Below are positions 25,238-33,915 of a stretch of 64,000 nucleotides of DNA, one piece after another. The notes below the pieces were generated by a model. It searched no databases. It had not been told where the DNA came from and saw only the letters and a program-made list of their open reading frames with translations. The position numbers and the translations under genes were made by a program. Each line of letters begins with the position of its first letter. Position 1 is the first letter of the stretch. Source of the DNA: Pelagibius litoralis (lineage in GTDB: Bacteria > Pseudomonadota > Alphaproteobacteria > Kiloniellales > Kiloniellaceae); assembly GCF_011683915.1 (NCBI RefSeq), contig NZ_JAAQPH010000010.1:1-64000 (forward strand), given 5' to 3'.

Positions 25238-26997
25238 TGGGAAACCGCAGCCGCAAGATTCAGCCAAAAGTGCTTCGCCGCCTGGCCAGCCGCCTGGGTC
25301 CGCACCTGCGCCCCCATCGCAGTCCGTTGACGATCGGGGCGCTGGCGATCGTCGGCGTTGCGGTTTCGGAGATCCTGAAGCCCTGGCCGCTCAAGATCAT
25401 CTTTGACGGTCTGCTGATCCCTCAAGGCAATCCAGATGCCATCATTACCTGGTCGGTCGCCACCTTCGGCGACGGCGGTACGCTGCTCGCCGCTGCATCG
25501 ATCGCCATCCTGCTGATCGCAGTGATCGGCGGCGCCTTGACCTTTGCGCAATCCTTTTTGATCGCAAGCGTCGGTCAAAAGGTGGTTGCCGAGATTCGAC
25601 TGGACCTCTACCGACACATTCAACGCCTCTCGCATTCGTTCCACGACACCGCCAGTACAGGGGAGATTCTGTCTCGGCTGACGGGCGACGTGAACTTGAT
25701 GCGCAACCTGCTGATCGATGCGGTCGCGTTCTTCAGCGCGCGGATTCTTGTATTCCTGGGCATCCTGATCGTCATGGCGCTGATGGACTGGCGGCTTACG
25801 CTGGCCGCCCTGGTCATTCTGCCGGGGCTGGCTTACATCACCGTGCACTTCAGTCGCAAGATCAAGGGAGCGGCCAGAAAGCAGCGCCGCAACGAAGGCA
25901 AGATCGCCGTTGTGATGGCAGAAGGGCTCTCGGCCATCAACGTCGTAAAAGGCTTCGCCCGCGAAGCCTACGAAGAAGAACGCTTCGCAAAGCAGAGCAA
26001 TTCCTCGGTCAGGGCGGGGGTTCACGCTACGCGCCTGGAGGCGCACATGGACCGGCTGGTACAGGTCACGCTGGCGCTCGGCACCTGTATCGTTATCTGG
26101 TATGGGGTGCTTCGGGTGCAGGACGCGGCGATCAGCCCAGGGGATCTGCTGGTCTTTACTGCTTATCTGACAACGCTTTACAAGCCGGTCCGCAAGATGG
26201 CGTCGATGACCGGGCGGGTGGCGAAGGCCTCTGCCAGCGGCGAGCGGCTGCTGGAAATCCTGGACCTTGAACCGGACGTGAAGGAAAGCCCGGATGCCAT
26301 CTGCGCCGCCCACTTCAGCGGGCGGATTGTCTTTGAGAACGTCGATTTCGCCTACGCCGGCGGCCCGAAGGTGCTGGATGACGCCTCTCTGACCATTGAG
26401 CCCGGCGAGACGGTCGCATTGATCGGTGAAAGCGGCGTGGGAAAGTCCACGGCGGCGCGGTTGCTGATGCGGTTCTACGATCCGCTCGCCGGGCGGATCA
26501 CGATTGACCGGCAGGACATAGCGAGCTTCACGCTCGACAGCCTGCGCGACCAGGTAGCAGTCGTCCTGCAGGAAGGCGTTCTTTTCGGGACGACGGTCCG
26601 GGATAACATTGCCTATGGTCGTCTCGACGCCCGTGACGATGAGATTGAGGAGGCGGCGCGCCAGGCAAACGCCCACGACTTCATTACGGCCCTGCCGGAC
26701 GGATACAACACGATCGTCGGGGAACGCGGAGAGACACTGTCCGGTGGCCAGCGCCAGCGGGTCGCGATCGCACGGGCCATTCTGCGCGATGCGCCGATAC
26801 TGATTCTGGACGAGCCGCTGACCGGCCTCGATAAATCAACGGCCGAACCCGTTCTGGACGCGCTGCGGGCGGCGGCAAAATCCCGCACAACACTACTGAT
26901 CGCCCACGACGATCTGTCACTAAGCCTCGCCGACAGGGTCTTGCGTGTCCAGGACGGCCGCTTTGCCGAAGACTGGAAGCTGGAGGAGATCAGATGA
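25237..26997 (+). CDS. ABC exporter, fused membrane and ATPase domains
   Basis: This 586-aa half-transporter has a type IV exporter membrane domain (about 20-310, with clear segments LTIGALAIVGVAVSEIL and ILVFLGILIVMALM). The ATPase domain has Walker A GESGVGKST (about 395), signature LSGGQRQRV, Walker B ILILDEPLTGLD and a His switch in LIAHDD. Homodimers of this group flip lipid-linked glycans, lipids or peptides outwards. With the glycosyltransferases it overlaps, export of a glycan or glycolipid across the inner membrane is likely. Confidence 0.88.
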   Translation: MGNRSRKIQPKVLRRLASRLGPHLRPHRSPLTIGALAIVGVAVSEILKPWPLKIIFDGLLIPQGNPDAIITWSVATFGDGGTLLAAASIAILLIAVIGGALTFAQSFLIASVGQKVVAEIRLDLYRHIQRLSHSFHDTASTGEILSRLTGDVNLMRNLLIDAVAFFSARILVFLGILIVMALMDWRLTLAALVILPGLAYITVHFSRKIKGAARKQRRNEGKIAVVMAEGLSAINVVKGFAREAYEEERFAKQSNSSVRAGVHATRLEAHMDRLVQVTLALGTCIVIWYGVLRVQDAAISPGDLLVFTAYLTTLYKPVRKMASMTGRVAKASASGERLLEILDLEPDVKESPDAICAAHFSGRIVFENVDFAYAGGPKVLDDASLTIEPGETVALIGESGVGKSTAARLLMRFYDPLAGRITIDRQDIASFTLDSLRDQVAVVLQEGVLFGTTVRDNIAYGRLDARDDEIEEAARQANAHDFITALPDGYNTIVGERGETLSGGQRQRVAIARAILRDAPILILDEPLTGLDKSTAEPVLDALRAAAKSRTTLLIAHDDLSLSLADRVLRVQDGRFAEDWKLEEIR

Positions 26998-28268
26998 TGA
27001 ATCCGGCGATGGACGTCTCCCGTGACATCGGACAACCGGACCCTGAGACCGTGGCGGCCCTGTTGCAGCCGGATTACGGACAGAAAGCATTCGCCCGGTT
27101 CTGCGGTGCGGAGGATTATCGAATAGAGCGGATGTATTTTTCGACTTCCAAGCCGCTTTCGCTCCACTGCCAGGCGCGGCTGCCGGATGGAATGGAGCAG
27201 ACGGTGTTTGCCCAGTGGGTCGGGACAGAGGCCGTATCTTTCGCGCAGGCTGAGATCAGCCGTCTTCAGAAGTCCCGCTGCGGTCAATTGCGCAAGGAAG
27301 CTATGGGCGCGTTACTGGGTGATGCCGCATCCGGCCTGGTGCTGCGCGCACCGGGGCTCGACGCGCGGCTTCCAGGACTGCGAATGCTTCACAGCCGTCA
27401 GACCGAGCGGGACTTCGCATTGCTCTCCCCCGCGGTCACTGCGATGGACGTCACCCTGCGCGGGCATCGCCTGGGTAAGCGAGCAGTGCTTCAGTTCGAT
27501 CTCTTCGGCGCCGATCCGAGGCAGGTTTTCGTGAAACTTCGGCCGGTCTCCAGCAACGCGGGCAGGCGAGCTCACGACCGGCATGTCGCTTTGTTCGAGC
27601 GGCTTCGAGGGGCCGTAGCGTTGCCCAAGCCGCTTGGCTATGACCCCGACTGCGGGGCCTCGGTGATTTCGGCGCTACCTGGTGTTCCACCTGACTTCGA
27701 GAGCAATGAGCCTACACTCATCGCAGAGGCATTGCGCCGCTTGCAGCAGGTCGCTGACCTTCCGGTTGAGAGCCACACCGCGGCCGACGAACTTGCCCTG
27801 CTGGAGGTCTGGTGCGATCGGGCGGCCACGGTCTTTCCGGATCGCGCGGGCTTGTTCACCGAGGCCTTTGATCGGGTTTGCAAGGACCTCCTTCGCCTAC
27901 CCGATCTACCGCCTGTCCCCTGTCATCGTGATTTCCACGAAGGCCAGATACTCATCAACGACAACGCTGCCGGTTTTCTCGACTTCGATACCTTGCGGGT
28001 TAGCGACCCGGCACTTGATCCCGGCAACCTGATCGCGCACCTGCGGCTGGCTGAAACCAGAACAGGCCGGGGACTGTCGGCGGCTGAAACGGCAATCACG
28101 GCGGCAATGCACCCTGTTCCGGCCAACCGCATTTCAGCCTGGACGCGCGCCGCGCTGTTGCGGCTCGCCGCGATCTACTCCTTCACTTCAGAGCCCCGGG
28201 AAACGCTGCAGAAGCTACTGGAAGATGTCGTTGGAGGCACAGATGACCGTTGTCTTGACCGGCTCTAG
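26994..28268 (+). CDS. aminoglycoside-phosphotransferase-fold kinase (third of three)
   Basis: This 424-aa protein has the catalytic loop CHRDFHEGQILI (about residue 305), metal Asp in GFLDFDTLRVSDPALDPGN and a following NLIAHLRLAE helix. As in the second kinase, about 170 residues precede the recognisable N-lobe. It overlaps the ABC exporter gene by 4 nt and is the last gene of the operon starting at 21206. It probably phosphorylates the exported molecule or a precursor. Alternatives include a role in salvage of a sugar alcohol or choline-like group. Confidence 0.75.
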   Translation: MMNPAMDVSRDIGQPDPETVAALLQPDYGQKAFARFCGAEDYRIERMYFSTSKPLSLHCQARLPDGMEQTVFAQWVGTEAVSFAQAEISRLQKSRCGQLRKEAMGALLGDAASGLVLRAPGLDARLPGLRMLHSRQTERDFALLSPAVTAMDVTLRGHRLGKRAVLQFDLFGADPRQVFVKLRPVSSNAGRRAHDRHVALFERLRGAVALPKPLGYDPDCGASVISALPGVPPDFESNEPTLIAEALRRLQQVADLPVESHTAADELALLEVWCDRAATVFPDRAGLFTEAFDRVCKDLLRLPDLPPVPCHRDFHEGQILINDNAAGFLDFDTLRVSDPALDPGNLIAHLRLAETRTGRGLSAAETAITAAMHPVPANRISAWTRAALLRLAAIYSFTSEPRETLQKLLEDVVGGTDDRCLDRL

Positions 28269-28364
28269 CAGCCGTCCTGCCTTGAAGACCGCGACTGTGT
28301 CGATCCCGTGAAACGCCGCGCTGGCAGCGTGCCAGGGCCGAAAACCATGTGAGGAGCGGAAACC

Positions 28365-29300
28365 ATGCATTTCAGAATACTGACGGCGATCCTGTTTCTG
28401 AACTTCACCATCGCAGTTGATCGCGCGGCTGCGGATAAGGTGGCTCTACCGATGACGGACTTCAACGTGATTACCGCCGTCGACATCTCTGACTCGATTA
28501 CACGCCACGATGAATGGTTGCAGTATAGCGGCCTTGCCCGCGGCGTGACCGACCCAGGCTTCCTTTCGTTGATCGGCGAAGGGTTGACGCGACGTATCGG
28601 CTTCATGGTGTTCACCTGGTCGAGCAACGGTCAATCGAGTGTCATTGTACCTTGGACGATAATCGCCAACCAACAGGACGCCGCAGAGGCCGCCGCAAGG
28701 CTGCGCAGCGCGCCGCGCATCGACCGCTCCCGCTACGAAAGCAATCACCAGGGCCCGGAAGCCACCCAGAGCGATACAGCTTCGTCAAGCGGCGGCATGA
28801 CCGACATCGCTCAGGCCATCGGTACAGCTTTGCGGCTGGCAGCCTCTGCCCCCTTTCAGGGGCGCCGGGCGGTGATCAACATCCTCAGCAACGGTGTCGA
28901 CAATGCCGGGGTCGGCCCCGGTCCGCAGCGCGATAAGGCTATCCGCCAGGGCGCAACGGTCAACGGGGTGGTTTTCGGACCCCGGCGCGATCTGCCCGCC
29001 TACTTCGAGCGCAACGTGATCGGCGGTCCAGGCGCCTTCCTGATGACCGTGCGCGACCCGGCCGACCTGCCCAAGGCGTTGGAGAAGAAGTTCTGGCGCG
29101 ATCTGATCGCCGGCAATACCGCTGTGCCGTGGGCCGGAAAGTTGGCCGCCGACGCCCGGGTACTGCGCGAACGGAAAGAGCACGCCAGGAGGCTTGTGTA
29201 CCGAACCCAGACCGCGCTCAAATCAACTCAAAGTACCATGGTGCGAAGAGCGAGAAAGCGATCCACATCAGAAATACAAGAGGCAACCCGAGGCGTATGA
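28365..29300 (+). CDS. DUF1194 family protein (VWA-like, exported)
   Basis: This 311-aa protein has an N-terminal signal peptide (ILTAILFLNFTIAVDRAAA). It is followed by a von Willebrand A-like fold: the metal-site strand VITAVDISDSIT (D-x-S-x-S), SGGMTDIAQAIGTAL, and RAVINILSNGVDNAG. DUF1194 proteins are periplasmic and of unknown function. It follows the glycan operon by 96 bp and may be transcribed with it. Its last 83 bp overlap the 3' end of the convergent SLC13-type gene, and the Arg/Lys-rich tail (RRARKRSTSEIQEATRG) may be a read-on extension. Confidence 0.8.
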   Translation: MHFRILTAILFLNFTIAVDRAAADKVALPMTDFNVITAVDISDSITRHDEWLQYSGLARGVTDPGFLSLIGEGLTRRIGFMVFTWSSNGQSSVIVPWTIIANQQDAAEAAARLRSAPRIDRSRYESNHQGPEATQSDTASSSGGMTDIAQAIGTALRLAASAPFQGRRAVINILSNGVDNAGVGPGPQRDKAIRQGATVNGVVFGPRRDLPAYFERNVIGGPGAFLMTVRDPADLPKALEKKFWRDLIAGNTAVPWAGKLAADARVLRERKEHARRLVYRTQTALKSTQSTMVRRARKRSTSEIQEATRGV

Positions 29301-31068
29301 AATCCGAGAAGCGATAATGGCCGGGACCCATGATGAGTAGGTTCGTTTGATAGGCGATCGGCGTGGCGAAGGAGCAATTGGCGGCGAGGAGTACAGCCAA
29401 GGCAAAGGCAGTCGGCGACTCATCGAGACGGTAAGCGATACTGACGGCGATCGGCGTGAAGATTATGGCGGTCGCATTGTTTGTGAGGATGTTGGTCATC
29501 AGCGCCACGATCAGGAACAGCAGAGAGAGCACGACCGCCGGGCCGAAAGCTTGAAAACCGATCAGCAGTTCCTGGGCAAGGAGAGTCGCGCCGCCGGACT
29601 TCTCAAGTGCAGCGCCCAGCGCCAGCGAGGTGGGAACAAGAAGCACGATACGGCGATCGAGTGCGCGCACTGCTTGCCCGAAAGTCAAAACGCCCGTGGC
29701 GATCATGGCGACACAACCAAGCAGCGCGGCTATCACCACCGGCAACAGGCCTGTCGCGGCCACGAGAACGACCCCCACGAAGATTGCCGCAGCGCGTTTT
29801 GCCAACTGAGGTGCGGGCAGTTCGACCACAGTTTCGTCGAGCGGCAGGAAGTTACCTGTCCGGCGCAGGGTTCGGAGCTGCTCACGGGTCCCCTGGACAA
29901 CCAAAACATCTCCAGCGAGAAGGCGAATCTTCGTCAGTTGATCACGAATCATGTGAGAGCGTCGTTCAAGCCCCAGGACGAGACACTGATAGCTGCGATA
30001 GAACCCTATGCGTTCCAGGGACTCTCCAACCAGTCGGGAACCCGGCGGTATCATCACTTCAGCCAAGACCTGATCCCCTGCCGTAAACGGCACCTGTTCC
30101 TCGTCGGTCGAGCCCAGCTTCTCAGCCGCAAGCGCATTGTGCAGCAAACCGGGATAACGCGCCGCAAGATCCACCAAAGCCGTGCGCGTCGCCAAGACAA
30201 CCAGCAGGTCACTGGAGCGCAATCGAACATCGCGGAAGGGTGGCAGTAAGGCCCGCTCACCGCGTTGGACCAGAATCAGTCTCGTGTTCGGTATGTTGAG
30301 GACGTTGGAAGCCGCCGCTTGGTCAATCAGGCCGGTATCGGAGGCAACGGTCAGTTTCGCCACAAAACGAGGAATGCGGCCGGTCATCATTCGCTCGGGC
30401 AACGACGGTCTGTCGGGGAGCAGGCGTGGCCCAAGCACGGCGAGGTAGACGAGCCCTACTGCAACGAGCACCAACCCGGGCACAGTCATGTCGAAAAACT
30501 CGAGCGGCGCTTCGCCGAGCTGAGTCAAGGCACCGGAAACGAGCAGGTTGGTGCTGGAGCCGATCAATGTCGTCATCCCGGCAAGGACCGCAACAAAGCT
30601 CAATGGCATCATAACCCGGCTTGCCGGGTGCCGCAGGCGATGAGCGAGCACCTGCAGGATCGGTATGAAGAGCACGACGACCGGCGTGTTATTGAGAAAA
30701 GGGCTGAGGACCAGGACACAACCAAATGCCAGAGCAAATGACAGCGTGACGTTCATGCGTGCCAAAGCCAGCACGTAACCCGTCGACCACCCAAGTGCAT
30801 CTGTTCGAATGACGCCCTGACCAAGGACGAGCAGCGCCAGCACAGTAATCAATGCGGGATTGGCAAAACCTTGAAGCAGAACTGGAGCGCCCAGGAGGTT
30901 CTGCCCGCCTGCATCGAGCAAGGGAAAGATCTCAAAGAAGAGCAAGAGCACGCCAAGAACCGCGAGCGCAGAAAGCTCGATCGGAACGCGCTCGATCGCG
31001 AACAGTACGATCGCGACAAGAACAATCAGGAATGTGAATGCTTCAGGAAAGGATATTTCCATCAGCAT
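29218..31068 (-). CDS. SLC13/DASS-type anion:sodium symporter with two RCK_C domains
   Basis: This 616-aa membrane protein has about 10-12 hydrophobic segments. Two inverted-repeat halves carry the family motifs GSSTNLLVSGAL (about 180) and TNILTNNATAIIFTPIAV (about 530). Between them are two TrkA-C/RCK_C domains (about 215-300 and 310-395, e.g. EVMIPPGSRLVGESLERIGF). Members import dicarboxylates, sulfate or other anions. The substrate is not readable. It is monocistronic and convergent with the DUF1194 gene. Confidence 0.88.
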   Translation of the reverse strand: MLMEISFPEAFTFLIVLVAIVLFAIERVPIELSALAVLGVLLLFFEIFPLLDAGGQNLLGAPVLLQGFANPALITVLALLVLGQGVIRTDALGWSTGYVLALARMNVTLSFALAFGCVLVLSPFLNNTPVVVLFIPILQVLAHRLRHPASRVMMPLSFVAVLAGMTTLIGSSTNLLVSGALTQLGEAPLEFFDMTVPGLVLVAVGLVYLAVLGPRLLPDRPSLPERMMTGRIPRFVAKLTVASDTGLIDQAAASNVLNIPNTRLILVQRGERALLPPFRDVRLRSSDLLVVLATRTALVDLAARYPGLLHNALAAEKLGSTDEEQVPFTAGDQVLAEVMIPPGSRLVGESLERIGFYRSYQCLVLGLERRSHMIRDQLTKIRLLAGDVLVVQGTREQLRTLRRTGNFLPLDETVVELPAPQLAKRAAAIFVGVVLVAATGLLPVVIAALLGCVAMIATGVLTFGQAVRALDRRIVLLVPTSLALGAALEKSGGATLLAQELLIGFQAFGPAVVLSLLFLIVALMTNILTNNATAIIFTPIAVSIAYRLDESPTAFALAVLLAANCSFATPIAYQTNLLIMGPGHYRFSDFIRLGLPLVFLMWIAFSLFAPWYFELI

Positions 31069-31895
31069 CCTCTCCGTGTAATTTAAAGACCATGCTCAAT
31101 CATCATATCCCAGACGGCTTCCGAATTCCTGGGTAGATTGTGCGACAGTCCTATCGTCAGGCGAACCGTATTCCCTGTGCTGCCATCCGATGACATTACT
31201 GCGGCGGTCGCACCGCCTTAAGGCGGTTGAGCCGATCAGATGCCAACCCTGAAAGACCGTCGTAGCAGGCAGCGTCTGATCACATAGGCTGGGATCTCGA
31301 GCGAACTATGATGACCAATCTCAGAGGCGGATAATCAGTGGAAGCCTGGCTGTTCGCTTGCGTCCCGGCATTGAGGTCTCTCGTGAAGATTCGATTTGGT
31401 CAGCTAATCCACATGAAAGCCTCAAGACCGGAGACGTCTTGCTAGAGCATGTTCCAAACAATTTCGACCAGTACGACGATTTTGGGTGTCACTTCAAGAC
31501 TCTTGATCCGGCGGCGGGAACAGCAAAGACCGGCGGATTGCCGCTAACCCTTCGGCAACGGCCCAGCGCCACCGGCTTGTCGTCTGCGCTATGGGATCAG
31601 TGACCGCCTTGTGGAAACAGGTTCAAGCAGCCAGACGACCGCTCAAAGGATCTCTGCCTCTTTCCACATGGAGCTTTCGCCCCTGCAGGTTCTGGTCATT
31701 CGCGCGGTCAAGCTGCGACGGGTCGTCCCGACCCGCAGTCACGTTGGACGCGCCATTTGATATTTGGACCGGCCTTACTACTGACCGCCCGGCGTTTCAC
31801 CGTCTGCTCCAGATTTCCCGCCTTGGCGCATCGCCAGTTGGAAGAAAGCCCCGGAACTATTCTGGAAACTCCAAGACGCGGGCTCTCCACCTCAC
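31069..31895. other. 827-bp gene-free interval
   Basis: Short open frames are present (for example 31358-31603) but none shows a family motif or a convincing ribosome-binding site. A perfect 14-bp palindrome CCGCCTTAAGGCGG lies at 31213-31226, a possible operator about 150 bp upstream of the SLC13-type gene. Nothing tRNA-like was seen. Confidence 0.45.
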
Positions 31896-32372
31896 TTACG
31901 AGCCAGCCCTGCTTGCCCTATATCGACTGTCGAGGTCGTTGATTGCATGGACGTTGGCGGCAGATCGACTGTTCTCATCAAAGGTGTTCTCAAGCCACCT
32001 ATCAACGATGACCTTCGCCACTTCCGGTCCGATGACGCGGGCCCCCATGGTAATGATCTGCGCATTGTTGCTAAGTGCCGCGCGCTCGGCAGAATAGGTG
32101 TCATGGGTGAGTGCGGCCCGGATGCCGGCTACCTTGTTCGCTGAGATGCAGACGCCGATACCGGTGCCACAGACCAAGACCGCACGGTCGAATTGGCCGC
32201 GCATAACCGCACTACCGATGCGGTCGGCGAGATCGGCATAATACTCCTCCGAACCGTCTTCGGGCGTGCTCATATCCACAAGGCGTACAACACGAGGGTG
32301 CTGGGAGAGGTGCGGCACAAGCACCTTAACCAGGGACTGCCCCGCACTGTCTCCGCCAACCGCGATCTTCAT
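31896..32372 (-). CDS. rpiB: RpiB/EryI-type pentose/tetrose phosphate isomerase
   Basis: This 158-aa protein is of the RpiB/LacAB family, with [13 protein letters not shown] at the start and the active-site Cys in [35 protein letters not shown] and [11 protein letters not shown] follow. The wording closely resembles EryI, the RpiB paralogue in alphaproteobacterial erythritol loci that forms D-erythrose 4-phosphate from a tetrulose phosphate. It is divergent from the polyol importer operon. A classical ribose-5-phosphate isomerase role is also possible. Confidence 0.88.
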   Translation of the reverse strand: MKIAVGGDSAGQSLVKVLVPHLSQHPRVVRLVDMSTPEDGSEEYYADLADRIGSAVMRGQFDRAVLVCGTGIGVCISANKVAGIRAALTHDTYSAERAALSNNAQIITMGARVIGPEVAKVIVDRWLENTFDENSRSAANVHAINDLDSRYRASRAGS

Positions 32373-32658
32373 GACTTTTCCTCCGTCTAACCAGGATTCT
32401 TGGTCGGGTCATCTTACCCAGCCTGGGCCAAAACCGTGGCGTAGGGCGGCCTGGACTGCGGCCAACCATCTTGGCTTCGAATGAGCTGGATTACGGGCAG
32501 TTTATCTCAATATAACAATTTAAAGTAACAAAATAACTCAAATACAGTGACATTGGGAAATCAAAATGTTAGGAATCGGCCTGCGTTGAGCGCATGACGA
32601 GCCCGCCGCGATCGAACAAAAAGACCACCCCACAGGGGATGAAAAGGGAGGAAACCGC
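32373..32658. promoter_or_regulatory. divergent promoter region of the polyol locus
   Basis: The 286-bp gap between rpiB and the binding-protein gene includes an AT-rich patch at about 32500-32575 (TCTCAATATAACAATTTAAA and AACAAAATAACTC), unlike the GC-rich surroundings. AGGGAGG stands just before the ATG at 32659. DeoR-type operators and both promoters probably lie here. Confidence 0.55.
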
Positions 32659-33801
32659 ATGAACTTCAAACTGAAACTAGGAATCCTTGCAGCGACACTG
32701 GCAACCACCGCCGGCGCCGCAATGGCGCAAGAAAAAACCTATGAGGTCGCTGTCATCCGTTGGGATCCGGCCGACATCTACTTCAACGGCGTGCAGTTCG
32801 GACAGGACCTCGAGCGCCAGCGCATCGAGAAAGAAGACGGGGTCAAAATCGAGTTCCGCGTTACCGGCGCCAACGATGTGAGCGCCCAGCGGAACGGTTT
32901 GGACGCGCAGATCGCACGCGGCGTGGATGGTGTCCTGCTGGTGCCTTGGCGTGGCGAAGCGATGCGCGGTATCGTTGCTGATTTGCGCGAGGAGGGCATC
33001 CCGGTGGTCACCAGCAACGCATGGGTTCCGGACGCGCCGCAGACCTTTGTCGCCTTCGACAATTCCGAAGCCGGGCGCCTTGGCGGGGAAGCCATCGTGC
33101 GCCGCCTGGATGAGCTTCGCGGTAAAGACTGGCCGACTAAGGGTGGTGTGATCGTCGAGCTGCGCTGCATCATCACGGCTTCTTTCGACATCGGCCGGCA
33201 CGAAGGGTATCGCTCCGTCTTCGACCCCATCGCGGCGGAGTACCCGAACGTGAAAATCGAAGAGCGCGAAGCCGGATGTGACGGCGGCGATGCGCGCAAG
33301 GCGGTCGACGACCTTATTTCGCGCTATGGCGGCGAGAACATCCTGGCCGTAGCCAGCATCGACGGTACCATGGGCATCGGCGGCGCCGTTCCGGCATTTG
33401 AGGCCCAGGGCCTGCTGCACCCGCTGGATGATCCCCGGCACATCCCCATTGCGACGGTCGATGGCACCGTACCCGAGCTTCAGGCCGTTGCCCGCGGTGA
33501 TATCGACCACGTGTCGGTGCAGCCGGCCATCGGGGAAGGCGTGATGTCCATGCGCCTGCTTTACCAAATGATGAAATCCGGCAAGATGCTGGAAACACCG
33601 GGCGAAGCGGCGACAATCATGGCCGACAGTGACGAACTCTGGGCGCCTGTCGCCATCGAACCGTCAGGGGTATTCGACGGCGCGTGGTATAGAACAACAG
33701 CGTATTCCATTCCGGGGGATGTCAGCCACGATGACCCGCGCGTCTGGTCGACAAAGGTTTATGAGCGCGACAACGGCAAGCTGCCTGCGTTTACCGAATA
33801 G
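32659..33801 (+). CDS. periplasmic sugar/polyol-binding protein (ABC importer, type I PBP fold)
   Basis: This 380-aa protein has a signal peptide KLGILAATLATTAGAAMA, cleaved before QEK. The body has the ribose-binding-protein-like layout: ARGVDGVLLVPW, VVTSNAW, FDNSEAGRLGGEAIVRRL and a second lobe ending with AIGEGVMSMRLLYQMM. It delivers substrate to the permease/ATPase encoded next. Given the kinase and EryI-type isomerase in the locus, an erythritol-like polyol is the likely ligand (the role of EryG). Confidence 0.88.
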   Translation: MNFKLKLGILAATLATTAGAAMAQEKTYEVAVIRWDPADIYFNGVQFGQDLERQRIEKEDGVKIEFRVTGANDVSAQRNGLDAQIARGVDGVLLVPWRGEAMRGIVADLREEGIPVVTSNAWVPDAPQTFVAFDNSEAGRLGGEAIVRRLDELRGKDWPTKGGVIVELRCIITASFDIGRHEGYRSVFDPIAAEYPNVKIEEREAGCDGGDARKAVDDLISRYGGENILAVASIDGTMGIGGAVPAFEAQGLLHPLDDPRHIPIATVDGTVPELQAVARGDIDHVSVQPAIGEGVMSMRLLYQMMKSGKMLETPGEAATIMADSDELWAPVAIEPSGVFDGAWYRTTAYSIPGDVSHDDPRVWSTKVYERDNGKLPAFTE

Positions 33802-33827
33802 GGACGTCCTCCCGGTTCCACGGTCGC

Positions 33828-33856
33828 GGGCAGCCTGGGGCTGCCCCGGCCGGGGC
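33828..33856 (+). other. intercistronic hairpins after the binding-protein gene
   Basis: GGGCAGCC-TGG-GGCTGCCC (33828-33846) is a perfect 8-bp stem. It is followed by the overlapping 14-bp palindrome GCCCCGGCCGGGGC (33843-33856). No U-tract follows. Such stems commonly protect the abundant binding-protein message and lower expression of the ATPase and permease genes. Confidence 0.55.
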
Positions 33857-33915
33857 GCCCGCCGGCAGCAGACGGTGAACGCGCAGAGGTACTGACAACC
33901 GGGGGAAATCTTGTC

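Noticed and set aside
24952-26676. 574-codon minus-strand frame across GT4 and ABC exporter genes
   Set aside because: It opposes two genes with complete motifs and shows no recognisable domain.
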